This document shows, one piece after another, positions 1 to 9,880 of a DNA stretch of 64,000 bases (position 1 is its first letter; each line of letters begins with the position of its first letter). Origin of the DNA: an uncultured Parvularculaceae bacterium (GTDB lineage Bacteria; Pseudomonadota; Alphaproteobacteria; Caulobacterales; Parvularculaceae); the NCBI GenBank assembly GCA_913055785.1, contig CAJXLJ010000011.1, forward strand, positions 1 to 64,000, written 5' to 3'. Both the position numbers and the translations under genes were made by a program. The notes below the pieces were generated by a model. That model had not been told where the DNA came from, made no database searches, and worked only from the letters and a program-made list of their open reading frames with translations.

Positions 1-144
1 CCTGACGAGCCGCAATCCCGAAACGCCGAAATTCAGCATCGCCCGCGCCGTGGCGCCGATATTCTCCCCCATTTGCGGGTCCACGAGGACGAAGACCGGC
101 GCCGCCTCAATCCCGTCCCGTGCTTTCGTCCGGCTGATCCGCAT
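1..144 (-). CDS. trmJ: TrmJ/SpoU-type RNA 2'-O-methyltransferase, 5' end only
   Basis: Only the first 48 codons are in the window; the gene runs off the left edge. The translation begins MRISRTKARDGIE and continues with VFVLVDPQMGENIGATARA, which matches the N-terminal SPOUT-fold signature (LV.P..P.N.GA.AR.M) of TrmJ, the enzyme that 2'-O-methylates position 32 of tRNAs using S-adenosylmethionine. The start ATG (144-142) is divergent from icd, so the 139-bp gap must hold both promoters. The SPOUT knot and the C-terminus cannot be seen, so the assignment to TrmJ rather than another TrmH-class enzyme rests on the N-terminus only. Confidence 0.75.
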   Translation of the reverse strand, partial: MRISRTKARDGIEAAPVFVLVDPQMGENIGATARAMLNFGVSGLRLVR

Positions 145-283
145 CGTGTTTTTCCTTCAGCGCCAGTTCCCTCGCGAGAGCCCTTTGACCTCGGCCCTGC
201 GGGTGCTATAGCCCGGCCCGCAAATCCAAATCCATCAGACGCGCGTTCGGCGCGGCCAAGCAGCAAGCCCGGCAGGTTTATAA

Positions 284-1498
284 ATGCAGAAAATCAAAGT
301 CGAAAACCCGGTAGTCGAAATGGACGGGGACGAGATGACCCGGATCATCTGGCAGATGATCAAGGACAAGCTCATACACCCCTATCTCGATCTCGACCTG
401 AAATATTTCGACCTTGGCATAGAATCGCGGGACGCAACGGACGACCGCATCACCGTCGAAGCGGCTGAAGCCACCAAGGAATACGGGGTGGCGGTCAAAT
501 GCGCCACGATCACGCCGGATGAAGCGCGGGTGGAGGAATTCGGCCTCAAGAGCATGTGGCGTTCGCCGAACGGCACGATCCGCAACATTCTCGGCGGCGT
601 GGTTTTCCGTGAGCCGATCATCATTCGCAACGTGCCGCGTCTCGTACCGGGCTGGACCCAGCCGGTCATCATCGGCCGTCATGCTTTCGGCGACCAGTAC
701 CGCGCGACCGACATGCTGTTCCCCGGCAAGGGCAAGCTTTCCATCAAATGGGAAGGCGACAATGGCGAAACCATCGAGCATGACGTTTTCGAAGCGCCGT
801 CTTCGGGCATTTACATGGGCATGTATAATCTCGACCAGTCGATCCGGGATTTCGCCCGCGCCTGTTTCAATTACGCCCTGCAGCGCAAATATCCGCTCTA
901 TCTTTCGACCAAGAACACGATCCTCAAGAAATATGACGGCCGCTTCAAGGATCTCTTCGCGGAGATGTACGAGACCGAGTTCAAGGAAAAATTCGCCGAA
1001 CACGGCCTTACCTATGAGCATCGCCTGATCGACGACATGGTCGCGGCATGCCTCAAGTGGTCCGGCGGCTATGTCTGGGCGTGCAAGAACTATGACGGCG
1101 ACGTTCAGTCGGACACGGTTGCGCAAGGCTTCGGCTCGCTGGGGCTCATGACCTCGGTGCTGATGACGCCGGACGGCAAGACGGTCGAGGCGGAGGCCGC
1201 CCACGGCACCGTCACCCGCCACTTCCGCCAGCACCAGAAGGGCGAGGATACGTCGACCAATTCCATCGCCTCGATCTACGCCTGGACCCGCGGCCTCGCC
1301 CATCGCGGCAAGCTTGACGGCAATCAGGCGCTGATCGATTTCGCTGCGAAGCTTGAAACCACCGTTATCAAGACCGTCGAAGCCGGCCACATGACCAAAG
1401 ACCTCGCCCTCCTGATCGGCGCGGAGCAGAAATGGTTAACCACAACCGGCTTCCTCGATAAGGTTGACGAGAACTTCCAGAAGGCGCTCTCGGCCTGA
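284..1498 (+). CDS. icd: NADP-dependent isocitrate dehydrogenase
   Basis: This 404-residue protein is a homodimeric, eukaryote-like NADP isocitrate dehydrogenase of the TCA cycle (isocitrate to 2-oxoglutarate plus CO2). Visible signatures are the N-terminal [14 protein letters not shown], the isocitrate loop [10 protein letters not shown] near residue 97, [12 protein letters not shown] near 212, the metal-binding Asp region NYDGDVQSD near 270, and the NADP-binding AHGTVTRH followed by [11 protein letters not shown]. Length is normal for the family. It is monocistronic as far as can be seen: trmJ is divergent upstream and a hairpin lies directly after the stop. Confidence 0.97.
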   Translation: MQKIKVENPVVEMDGDEMTRIIWQMIKDKLIHPYLDLDLKYFDLGIESRDATDDRITVEAAEATKEYGVAVKCATITPDEARVEEFGLKSMWRSPNGTIRNILGGVVFREPIIIRNVPRLVPGWTQPVIIGRHAFGDQYRATDMLFPGKGKLSIKWEGDNGETIEHDVFEAPSSGIYMGMYNLDQSIRDFARACFNYALQRKYPLYLSTKNTILKKYDGRFKDLFAEMYETEFKEKFAEHGLTYEHRLIDDMVAACLKWSGGYVWACKNYDGDVQSDTVAQGFGSLGLMTSVLMTPDGKTVEAEAAHGTVTRHFRQHQKGEDTSTNSIASIYAWTRGLAHRGKLDGNQALIDFAAKLETTVIKTVEAGHMTKDLALLIGAEQKWLTTTGFLDKVDENFQKALSA

Positions 1499-1501
1499 AA
1501 A

Positions 1502-1529
1502 TCGAGGGCGTTGAAGCGAACGCCCTTGA
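1502..1529 (+). terminator. Hairpin after icd
   Basis: An inverted repeat with arms AGGGCGTT / AACGCCCT, extended by a G-T pair and two more pairs, starts four bases after the icd stop. There is no clear T run after it, so it is a transcript-end or stability hairpin rather than a textbook intrinsic terminator. Confidence 0.4.
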
Positions 1530-1633
1530 TCCGACCCGGATTTGGTGCGGCTCGCCGCACGGCCCCTCGCCAGGGGCGGGCCGGCGTGCCATATCTCGGG
1601 GACGCCCTTGGGGAGAGCCCGATGGAGATTACG

Positions 1634-2296
1634 ATGAAATTTGCGTCCGCCGCTTTTGCCGCCCTCCTTGTCGCTACGAGCGCCGCCTATGCCGGAGAGG
1701 AGACCCGCAATTATAACGACCTTCCGGATTTCGACCGGCTCGATGTTTCCGCCGGCGTCGTCATGATCGCCGAAGTCGGCGACAAGCGTTCGATCACCGT
1801 GACGACCGATGACGGCGACTTCAGCGATTTCGAGATCGGCGTCAAAAACGGTGTTCTCAGCGTTTCGCGCGAATGGAACCGTCTGCGCTGGCACGGCAGC
1901 CGCTCGAATTACACGGTCACCGTCGTCGCGCCGGACATCCGTGGGCTCGACGCCTCTTCAGGCTCGCATGCATCCGTGTCGAAAATTGACGCCGGCGTTT
2001 TCGCCATCGATGTCTCGAGCGGCGCGCGCGCCGAACTCGACGGCGCCTGCGGCTCCTGCGTTATCGACATCTCGAGCGGCGCCGATCTCGCGGCCAAAGG
2101 CCTGACCTGCGGCATCGCCGAAATCGACGTTTCAAGCGGCGGTCACGGCAAGGTGACGGTTGTAAGTTCGGTTGTCGGGGACGCTTCAAGCGGCGGGCAT
2201 GTTTCGGTGTACGGCAACCCGCAAAAAGTCAGCACGGACAAGTCTTCCGGCGGGCGCATCAAGATCGTCGCAAGCGCGCAGGCCATCGCCGACTAA
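1634..2296 (+). CDS. Secreted DUF2807 (head GIN domain) protein
   Basis: The chosen start gives a 220-residue protein with a clear signal peptide (MKFASAAFAALLVATSAAYA) and a GGAG ribosome site six bases upstream; the ATG at 1622 is an in-frame alternative. The mature part is a series of short beta repeats with recurrent D(A/V)SSG motifs (DASSGSHAS, DVSSGARAE, DISSGADLA, DVSSGGHGK, DASSGGHVS). That pattern is typical of the right-handed beta-helix-like DUF2807/GIN fold found in exported proteins of unknown function. A second member lies at 3678-4319. Its 3' end overlaps the convergent K+ channel gene by four bases. No enzymatic residues are apparent. Confidence 0.85.
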   Translation: MKFASAAFAALLVATSAAYAGEETRNYNDLPDFDRLDVSAGVVMIAEVGDKRSITVTTDDGDFSDFEIGVKNGVLSVSREWNRLRWHGSRSNYTVTVVAPDIRGLDASSGSHASVSKIDAGVFAIDVSSGARAELDGACGSCVIDISSGADLAAKGLTCGIAEIDVSSGGHGKVTVVSSVVGDASSGGHVSVYGNPQKVSTDKSSGGRIKIVASAQAIAD

Positions 2297-3498
2297 CCGG
2301 CCGCCGCGGCTTCTTCCTTTATTTCACGAGCGTTGGCGAAAGGGTCGCCAGCCTCGGCGAGGCTTTGATGAAGCCGCCGGTAAAGATGCGGCCTTGTACG
2401 CGAAAGCGTTCGGAAATCTTCTTCATCGAGCACGATGAGATCGCAGGTTGAAAGCGCCGCCGCGGTTTCGCCCTGACGCCCGATCAAGAGCGAACGCGCG
2501 CCCCATGAATCGCCATCGCTGAGACGCACCGCCTCAAGCTCAGGCCGGTCGCTGTCGCGGATTTCGACCTCCCCCGAACCGATCATGAAGAACGCGCCCG
2601 GCTTGTCGCCGTCGACGGCGATCACCGAACCGGGCGGCGCTGTGCGCGCCTTGAGGACGGTCATGACCTCGGCGATTTCCTCGGACGAGAGCACACTGAA
2701 AACGCCGCAGCGGGCGGCCATCCCCCAGGTGACAATGAAATCCTGACGGCGGAACTCTTCCATGAAGCCGCTGGCGATGATCCCAATCGGCAGGGCGAAA
2801 AATCCGAGCCCGCAAACCATCACCAGCCCCGCGAGAATTTTTCCAAGCGCCGTCACCGGCGTCACGTCGCCGTAGCCCACGGTCGTCAGCGTCGCGATCG
2901 CCCACCACATGGCGTCGGGCACGGTTGCGAACTGACTGCCCGGCAAATGCCCTTCCGCCAGATAGAGAAGCGACGCCGCAATGATGATCATGCCGAAAAG
3001 GACAATCACGACGCCCATCAGCGCCGAGCGTTCGCGCGCCAGCACGCGCAGCATGGTGTTGAAGGCGGGCGAGAACCGCGCCAGCTTGAAAAACCGGAGA
3101 AGCCGCAAGATGCGCAACACCCGGAAATCGAGCGCCACGAACATGCCGAGATAAAACGGCGCGATCGCCAGAAAGTCGACGATCATCAGCGGGCTTCTCG
3201 CGAACTTAAGGCGCGCCCGCCAGGGCGAGAGCCCCCGGAACGGCGGGTGTTCCGTACACACCCAAAGCCGCGCGGCGTACTCAATCGAAAAGATGATGAT
3301 CGATCCGAGATCGAACAGCCGAAAGAAGACCGCGTGGCGGTCGTGTATCGCCGGCACGGTTTCAATCGAGAAGGCAATGACATTGAGCACGATCAGCGTC
3401 GCCATGACGCCTTCGAACGCGCGGCTTTGCCAGTCATGAGAGTGACCGGCCTCAAGGATCTTGTAGAGCCGCGCCTTGAACGTTTCGGTTTTGGTCAT
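2293..3498 (-). CDS. Voltage-gated-type K+ channel with C-terminal cyclic-nucleotide-binding domain
   Basis: The 401-residue protein has the six-helix layout of a Kv-like channel: helices from about residue 30, an S4-like Arg-rich helix (RVLRILRLLRFFKLAR, near 130), a pore with the selectivity filter TVGYGD near 210, and the inner helix following it. The C-terminal third (about 265-380) has the look of a CAP_ED/cNMP domain with GSGEVEIRD and a jelly-roll spacing. This is the architecture of bacterial CNG/HCN-like channels such as MlotiK1. The frame is also open from TTG at 3510, but ATG 3498 (MTKTETFKARL) is preferred. It lies convergent with, and between, the two DUF2807 genes. Confidence 0.9.
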   Translation of the reverse strand: MTKTETFKARLYKILEAGHSHDWQSRAFEGVMATLIVLNVIAFSIETVPAIHDRHAVFFRLFDLGSIIIFSIEYAARLWVCTEHPPFRGLSPWRARLKFARSPLMIVDFLAIAPFYLGMFVALDFRVLRILRLLRFFKLARFSPAFNTMLRVLARERSALMGVVIVLFGMIIIAASLLYLAEGHLPGSQFATVPDAMWWAIATLTTVGYGDVTPVTALGKILAGLVMVCGLGFFALPIGIIASGFMEEFRRQDFIVTWGMAARCGVFSVLSSEEIAEVMTVLKARTAPPGSVIAVDGDKPGAFFMIGSGEVEIRDSDRPELEAVRLSDGDSWGARSLLIGRQGETAAALSTCDLIVLDEEDFRTLSRTRPHLYRRLHQSLAEAGDPFANAREIKEEAAAAG

Positions 3499-3677
3499 CG
3501 CCTGGCTCAACGCCGCCCTGCCCTGCGTTCATCGGTCCGCGCAGTATAACAGATGACTCTGCGTCTTTTCCAACCGCTCATTTCCACGCGCCTCAGCCGC
3601 GCCTCGTCGCATTTGGCTTTCATGGCGCCCGGGAACCGCCGAATATGGCCCGGCCAGAAAAGAAAAGGGGCAAAACC

Positions 3678-4319
3678 ATGATAAAAACCTTGAAAACAGT
3701 CAGTATAGCGTCCGTCGCCGCGTTGACCGCTGTCGCCGCGCAGGCGGAAACGAAAACCTTTAACATGAGCGGCTTTTCGGGCGTATCCGCATCCGAAGAC
3801 GTCACCGTCGAGGTTGAAGTCGGCGCCGGCTTTTCGGTGACGGCTGATGGCGCTTCCAGCAAACTTGAAGACCTTGAGATCAAGCTTCACGGCGACACGT
3901 TAAGCGTCGGCCGTAAAGGTTCGTTCTTCAATCGAGGCTGGAAAAACGGGATGGCGCCGGTCGTTCGCATCACCATGCCGTCGATGAGCAAGGCCGAGGT
4001 CTCAAGCGGCGCCGAACTGAGCGCCAGCGGTATCGAAGCCGGCGACTTCTCCGCCAGCGCATCGAGCGGCGGCGAGATGTCCCTTGAAGGGAGCTGCGCC
4101 AGCTTGCGCGCCAATGCGTCCAGCGGCGCCGAAATGGACGCCGGGGATCTTCATTGCCGCGCCGTCGACATTAACATCTCGACCGGCGCCGAAGCCGACG
4201 TGTTCGCGTCGGACAGCATCAACGCCACCGCTTCGACCGGCGGCGATGTCGACGTCTCCGGGTCGCCTCAACAAAAATCGATCAGGAAAACGCTCGGCGG
4301 CGAGGTCAGCGTCAAATAA
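3678..4319 (+). CDS. Secreted DUF2807 (head GIN domain) protein, second copy
   Basis: The protein has 213 residues from ATG 3678, which has an AAGGGG ribosome site and starts a signal peptide (MIKTLKTVSIASVAALTAVA, cleavage after AQA). It shares the (A/S)SSGAE/SSGGE repeats of the gene at 1634 (VSSGAELSA, ASSGGEMSL, ASSGAEMDA, STGAEADVF, STGGDVDV), so the two are probably paralogues. The C-terminus is basic (QQKSIRKTLGGEVSVK). The function of the family is unknown; location should be periplasmic or outer surface. It ends 13 bases before the convergent alaS stop. Confidence 0.85.
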   Translation: MIKTLKTVSIASVAALTAVAAQAETKTFNMSGFSGVSASEDVTVEVEVGAGFSVTADGASSKLEDLEIKLHGDTLSVGRKGSFFNRGWKNGMAPVVRITMPSMSKAEVSSGAELSASGIEAGDFSASASSGGEMSLEGSCASLRANASSGAEMDAGDLHCRAVDINISTGAEADVFASDSINATASTGGDVDVSGSPQQKSIRKTLGGEVSVK

Positions 4320-4332
4320 CGCAAACGCAAAT

Positions 4333-6985
4333 TCAGGATGCGATTGATGCGGCGATCGCCTCGATCGCTTCCTGGGCTTTGCCGCCATCGGGCCCGCCGG
4401 CCTGCGCCATGTCCGCGCGGCCGCCGCCGCCCTTGCCGCCAACCGCTTCGGCGCCGACCTTGACCAGCTCAACCGCTGACAATCTCGCCGTCAGATCGTC
4501 TGTGACGCCAACCGCGAGCGCCGCCTTGCCGTCATTGACGCTGATGAACGCCGCAACGCCCGCGCCCATTTTCTTTTTCGCCGCGTCGACTAGCCCCCGC
4601 AAATCCTTCGGCGCCACGCCTTCGAGCACGCGCCCGATATAATTGACGCCGGCGATGTCGCGAATGTCGTCTTCCTTCGCTTCGCCGCCGCCGCCAAGGG
4701 CCAGCTGCTTTTTCGCCTCGGCGAGTTCGCGCTCCATTTTCTTGCGTTCGGCGAGAAGCGCCTCGACCCGTGTTGGCAAGTCTTCGGGCGTCGTCTTGAG
4801 CGCATCGGCGGCCAGACGCGAAAGCGCCGACTGATGTTCGAGATATTCGCGCGCCGCCTCGCCGGTGACGCATTCGATACGCCGCACTCCTGCAGAGACC
4901 GCGCTTTCGCCGACGATCTTGAACAGCGCGATATCGCCGACCCGGCGCACATGGGTGCCGCCGCAAAGCTCGACCGAATAAGGCGCGCCCGATCCGTCAA
5001 GGGCGGCGCCCATGGTCAGCACACGGACGTCGTCGTCGTATTTTTCGCCGAAGAGCGCCATCGCGCCCGCGGCGACGGCGTCGTCATAAGGCATGATGCG
5101 CGTTTCGACTTCGCCGTTCTGGCGGATGACGGCGTTGACGCGCCGCTCGATCTCGGCGATTTCCTCCGCCGCGACGGCTTTGGGATTGGTGAAGTCGAAC
5201 CGCATGCGGTCGGGCGCCACGAGCGAGCCCTTCTGGGTGACATGGGTTCCAAGAACCTCGCGCAGCGCCGCATGGGCGATATGCGTGACCGAATGGTTGG
5301 CGCGCGTGCGGTTGCGGCGCTCAATGTCGATCGTCAGGCGCACCGGGTCGCCGACCCGGATTTCACCGCCGGCGATGCGGCCGATATGGCCATGCAGCGC
5401 GCCGGCGCGCTTTTTCGTGTCGCGGATGACGATGTCGGCGCCGTTATCGGCGTGAATGACGCCCGCGTCGCCGACCTGGCCGCCGGATTCGGCGTAGAAC
5501 GGCGTCTGGTTGACGATGATTTCAACCTCGTCGCCCGCCCCGGCGCGCTCGACCGAGGCGCCGTCCCTGACTATCGCCTGAATGACGCCTTCCGCGTCGT
5601 CATGGATGTAACCGAGAAATTCGGTGGCGCCATGCTCGGACCGCAGGTCGAACCACAGGCTTTCATCGGCGGCGTCGCCCGACCCCGCCCAGGCGGCGCG
5701 CCGCCTCGCGCTGGGCTTTCATCGCCGCATCGAACCCCTCGACATCGACCTCGCGGCCTTCGCGGCGCAGGGCGTCCTGGGTGAGATCGAGGGGAAAGCC
5801 GTAAGTGTCGTAGAGCTTGAACGCCGCCGCGCCGGGGAGCGCCGCGCCGGCGGGCAGGTTCTCTGTCTCCTCGTCGAGCAGCTTGAGGCCGCGGTCGAGG
5901 AGGCTGCGGAACTTCTCTTCTTCCGATTTCAGGGTTTCGACGATCAGCGGTTCGGCGCGGCCAAGCTCGGGGAAAGCGCCGCCCATTTCGCGGACCAGCA
6001 GCGGCGCAAGCCGCGCCAGCAGCGGGTCGCGAACGCCGAGCTGATGAGCGTAGCGCATCGCCCGGCGCATGATCCGGCGCAGCACATAGCCCCTGCCCTC
6101 GTTCGAGGGCGCAACGCCGTCGGCGATCAGGAAACTCGTTGCGCGGAGATGATCGGCGATGACGCGGTGCGCCGGCGCGTCGGCGCCTTCCGCCTTGCGG
6201 CCAGTGAGATCGACCGATGCGGCGATCAGGGTGCGGAAGAGATCGACGTCGTAATTGTCGTGAACGCCCTGCAGCACCGCAGCGATGCGCTCAAGCCCCA
6301 TGCCGGTGTCGATCGACGGTTTGGGAAGGTCGGTCTGGCTTCCGTCGCCATGCTTTTCATACTGCATGAAAACGAGGTTCCAGATTTCAACGAAGCGGTC
6401 GCCGTCCTCGTCCGGCGATCCCGGCGGGCCGCCCGGAATGTGTTCACCATGATCGTAGAAAATCTCCGAACACGGACCGCAAGGCCCGGTGTCGCCCATC
6501 GCCCAAAAATTGTCGCTGGTGGCGATGCGGATGATGCGGCTTTCAGGGAGGCCTGAAATTTTCCGCCAGAGATCGAAAGCTTCATCGTCGGTGTGATAGA
6601 CGGTGACGGTAAGCTTTTCCGCCGGCAGGCCGAACTGTCGGTGCACAAGATCCCACGCATTCTCGATCGCGCCATCCTTGAAATAGTCGCCGAAGGAGAA
6701 GTTGCCGAGCATCTCGAAAAAGGTGTGGTGGCGCGCGGTGTAGCCGACATTGTCGAGGTCGTTGTGCTTGCCGCCGGCCCGCACGCATTTCTGCGAGGAC
6801 GCGGCGCGCTTGTAGTCGCGCGTTTCAACGCCGGTGAAGACGTTCTTGAACGGCACCATGCCGGCGTTGACGAACAGAAGCGTCGGGTCGTTCTGCGGCA
6901 CCAGCGGCGCAGAGGGCGCGACGAAATGATCGCGGGATGCGAAGAACTCCAGAAACTGGGCGCGGATGTCTTTCAAGGACGTCAT
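4333..6985 (-). CDS. alaS: Alanine--tRNA ligase, reading frame broken by one frameshift
   Basis: AlaRS charges tRNA-Ala and clears Ser/Gly mischarging. The N-terminal 430 codons (6985-5696) carry the class II core ([24 protein letters not shown]). The C-terminal 453 codons (5694-4333) carry the editing-site HSVTH and CGGTH zinc motifs, a coiled coil and the C-Ala domain. The two parts are in different frames. In the run 5691-5705 there is one base too many (or two missing): read as is, the N part ends in a string of Arg and a stop at 5663. Skipping one base restores [17 protein letters not shown] and an 883-residue enzyme of normal length with no other defect. An essential single-copy gene is unlikely to be dead, so a sequencing error is the likeliest cause. 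The start [11 protein letters not shown] is the family start. Confidence 0.9.
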
Positions 6986-7133
6986 TCGTTGCGGGCCTGT
7001 GTGTCGATGCCGGTTGATCCATATAAAACCGCGCCGGCCCAACTCCAAGGACCGGCGCGGGATCAAGGTCTTAAGGTCGCATGGCCGCTTCGTCCAGCGT
7101 TTCCCCGCACGCCCGCGGGAACCGCCCGCACCT

Positions 7134-7517
7134 TTAGGAAGAGGCAGGCTCGGTCATGCAGAAGAAGTTGAGCTTGTTGCCATCGGGATCGCGGAAATAA
7201 CCGGCGTAGAACGTCTCGCCGCGCGGACCGGCGGGGCCTTCGTCCTTGGCGCCGAGCGCGATCGCCTTGTTGTAGAGCCGGTCGACGGTTTCCGGCTTAT
7301 CGCAGGCGATCGCCACCATCGTGCCGTTGCCGATCGTCGCGGCGTTGCCGTCGAAAGGCTTGATGACGCCGACGCCGGGCGAGCCCATGCCCGAACCCCA
7401 GGCGATGAACGTCTCGCCTTCCATCAGGCGCTTGACGCCCATTTCGCCGAACAGCGCGTCATAGAACTGCGCGGCTTTTTCCATATCGTTGGTGCCGAGG
7501 GTCACATAGCCGATCAT
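7134..7517 (-). CDS. VOC family (glyoxalase/dioxygenase fold) protein
   Basis: This 127-residue protein starts [20 protein letters not shown], the hallmark N-terminus of a vicinal-oxygen-chelate module. It has the second half-module [11 protein letters not shown]...[18 protein letters not shown] and ends in [14 protein letters not shown], where the usual metal-binding Glu is not obvious. Related small VOC proteins are annotated as glyoxalase or lactoylglutathione-lyase-like, mostly without a proven substrate. It lies between recA and alaS on the same strand. The substrate is unknown. Confidence 0.85.
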   Translation of the reverse strand: MIGYVTLGTNDMEKAAQFYDALFGEMGVKRLMEGETFIAWGSGMGSPGVGVIKPFDGNAATIGNGTMVAIACDKPETVDRLYNKAIALGAKDEGPAGPRGETFYAGYFRDPDGNKLNFFCMTEPASS

Positions 7518-7610
7518 AAGGCCTCTCTCCGGGTTGATTGCAATATGGCAGATAGGCGCGCGCCGGCCCGGCGGCAACGGCGCGCTGCAGTCTCATTCGC
7601 GGGGCTTTCC

Positions 7611-8696
<1,086 letters not shown>

Positions 8697-8754
8697 TGCC
8701 GCCTCCGTTGCCTTAAGGGGTAGCCCCCTGTCAATGAGACGCCTTTGTACGCTT

Positions 8755-8769
8755 TTTGTTCTCTTTTTG
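8755..8769. promoter_or_regulatory. TTTGTTCT box upstream of recA (copy 1, possible LexA half-sites)
   Basis: The 15-mer TTTGTTCTCTTTTTG matches the element at 8809-8823 at 13 of 15 positions. Alphaproteobacterial LexA boxes are GTTC-N7-GTTC; here only the first GTTC is perfect, so the assignment is tentative. The position, 59-73 bases before the recA start, fits a promoter operator. Confidence 0.3.
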
Positions 8770-8808
8770 CAAGCGTGTTATATCATTGTTTTTATTGATA
8801 AATATGAA

Positions 8809-8826
8809 TTTGTTCTTTTTCTGTGC
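8809..8826. promoter_or_regulatory. TTTGTTCT box upstream of recA (copy 2, GTTC-N7-GTGC)
   Basis: GTTC at 8812 followed by seven bases and GTGC is one mismatch from the alphaproteobacterial LexA consensus GTTC-N7-GTTC. The segment between the two boxes is very A/T-rich, as expected for a promoter. This is the better of the two SOS-box candidates. Confidence 0.35.
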
Positions 8827-8857
8827 CAGAATTGTTGATCATGAAATATCGCAAATT

Positions 8858-8885
8858 GCGATCCGTTTATCGGCCAGCGATTCGC
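8858..8885. repeat. 28-bp direct repeat, left copy
   Basis: Twenty-eight bases beginning GCGATCCGTTTATCGG and ending in GATTCGC recur exactly at 9813-9840, 955 bases away. Similarity continues, weaker, for roughly 20-30 bases on either side. The pair brackets the A/T-rich cassette with the unknown membrane protein. Confidence 0.85.
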
Positions 8886-8903
8886 ATGCTCATCCGCCGG
8901 CGA

Positions 8904-9053
8904 TCAGGCATCCGGATCGCTGGAACCTTCGGAAGTCGCCGCACCTGCTGTTGCCGATCCTCTTGCAAGCGTTTTCGATCCCGTTTCGCCGCCAGCCATC
9001 GCTTTCAAAAGCCGGTCAAAGCGTTGCTTAATGAATGTTTTCGAACGGCCCAT
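8904..9053 (-). CDS. Possible small basic protein (49 residues)
   Basis: From ATG 9053 the frame reads MGRSKTFIKQRFDRLLKAMA followed by a Gly/Ala/Ser-rich, acidic tail ending SSDPDA. The amphipathic basic N-terminus looks like a real small protein rather than random antisense sequence. The start overlaps the last 26 bases of the upstream gene (9028-9711) on the same strand, as in translational coupling. The ribosome site is weak (AAAGAAA). No function can be assigned. Confidence 0.4.
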   Translation of the reverse strand: MGRSKTFIKQRFDRLLKAMAGGETGSKTLARGSATAGAATSEGSSDPDA

Positions 9054-9711
9054 CTGTTTCTTTGAATAGCAGCGCCGTTTTGTGGGCACCTTGTGGACAA
9101 TACAAAAATGTTAGCCTTTCTCGTTGGATCGCGCGCGCGCCTCGCCTCACTTCAATCTCCACAACGCTTATCGAGCCGGAAATAAGTGATTGTCCGCCTG
9201 TCCATTGCGGCGACTTAGGCGTCCATCCTGGATATGACCAAAAAACATCGCAAATTGGAATATTCAGCGTCTTGTCTTTGCTTGCGATCAAACCTTGCTC
9301 CTCGAAGATCACGAACTCGCCAATTTTACGCTCTGGATTAGCACCATAGGCGTAACTGCGAACGCGTGCGACAACGATTGCGCCATCCATATTCCTTGTA
9401 AATTTTATTCGTGCGCTGAAATGGTGGTCATTTTCATTGTTTTCAGATTTGTCAGTCGTAGCTTCAATCGTAAAAACCCGCCGGAGGTCTCTATAAAGCC
9501 CCCTTATCCATGAATTAGAATTGTAATGGTCTTGTACCAGTAACCCGAGAGCGTAAGCCAAGCAAAGTAAGGATAACCACCCAAATGGGATAGCCTGATA
9601 CCATCCAACCTGCGCGATCCCCTCTAGTACCAGCGGAAGCGCAAGTTCTGCTGGCTTTGCCAAAATGCCGATTGCAGGCCAGTAAGTATTGGTCGGTGTT
9701 TTACTCCCCAT
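9028..9711 (-). CDS. Unknown membrane-anchored protein in an A/T-rich cassette
   Basis: The 227-residue protein starts MGSKTPTNTYWPAIGIL. It has one or two hydrophobic segments in the first 60 residues (AELALPLVLEGIAQ; PFGWLSLLCLAYALGLLV), a basic amphipathic stretch (WIRGLYRDLRRVF), and then about 160 soluble, probably beta-rich residues without a recognised motif. Base and codon use are clearly more A/T-rich than in the neighbours. Together with the flanking 28-bp direct repeats this suggests horizontal acquisition. TM-anchored beta-rich proteins include some phage-defence effectors (for example Cap15-type), but no partner nucleotidyltransferase is present and the resemblance is only in layout. 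Confidence 0.65.
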   Translation of the reverse strand: MGSKTPTNTYWPAIGILAKPAELALPLVLEGIAQVGWYQAIPFGWLSLLCLAYALGLLVQDHYNSNSWIRGLYRDLRRVFTIEATTDKSENNENDHHFSARIKFTRNMDGAIVVARVRSYAYGANPERKIGEFVIFEEQGLIASKDKTLNIPICDVFWSYPGWTPKSPQWTGGQSLISGSISVVEIEVRRGARAIQRERLTFLYCPQGAHKTALLFKETDGPFENIH

Positions 9712-9812
9712 ACACCTACATATCTCAAATCGCTTCCGATTTGGCATATATCAGGATTTCGGTTACTTGCCGCAAGGGGATAAGCTCGTTTGAGCGTGAA
9801 ACGCCGGAACCC

Positions 9813-9840
9813 GCGATCCGTTTATCGGCCAGCGATTCGC
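9813..9840. repeat. 28-bp direct repeat, right copy
   Basis: Exact copy of 8858-8885, lying 41 bases beyond the stop of the gene at 9881-10813. See the left copy. Confidence 0.85.
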
Positions 9841-9880
9841 CTGCCCGTCAGCGGAAGATCAGACGCCCACGCGCGGACCG

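Noticed and set aside
4333-6985. Reading alaS as two separate genes or as a decayed pseudogene
   Set aside because: A single base restores one full-length AlaRS with every motif; there is no other damage.
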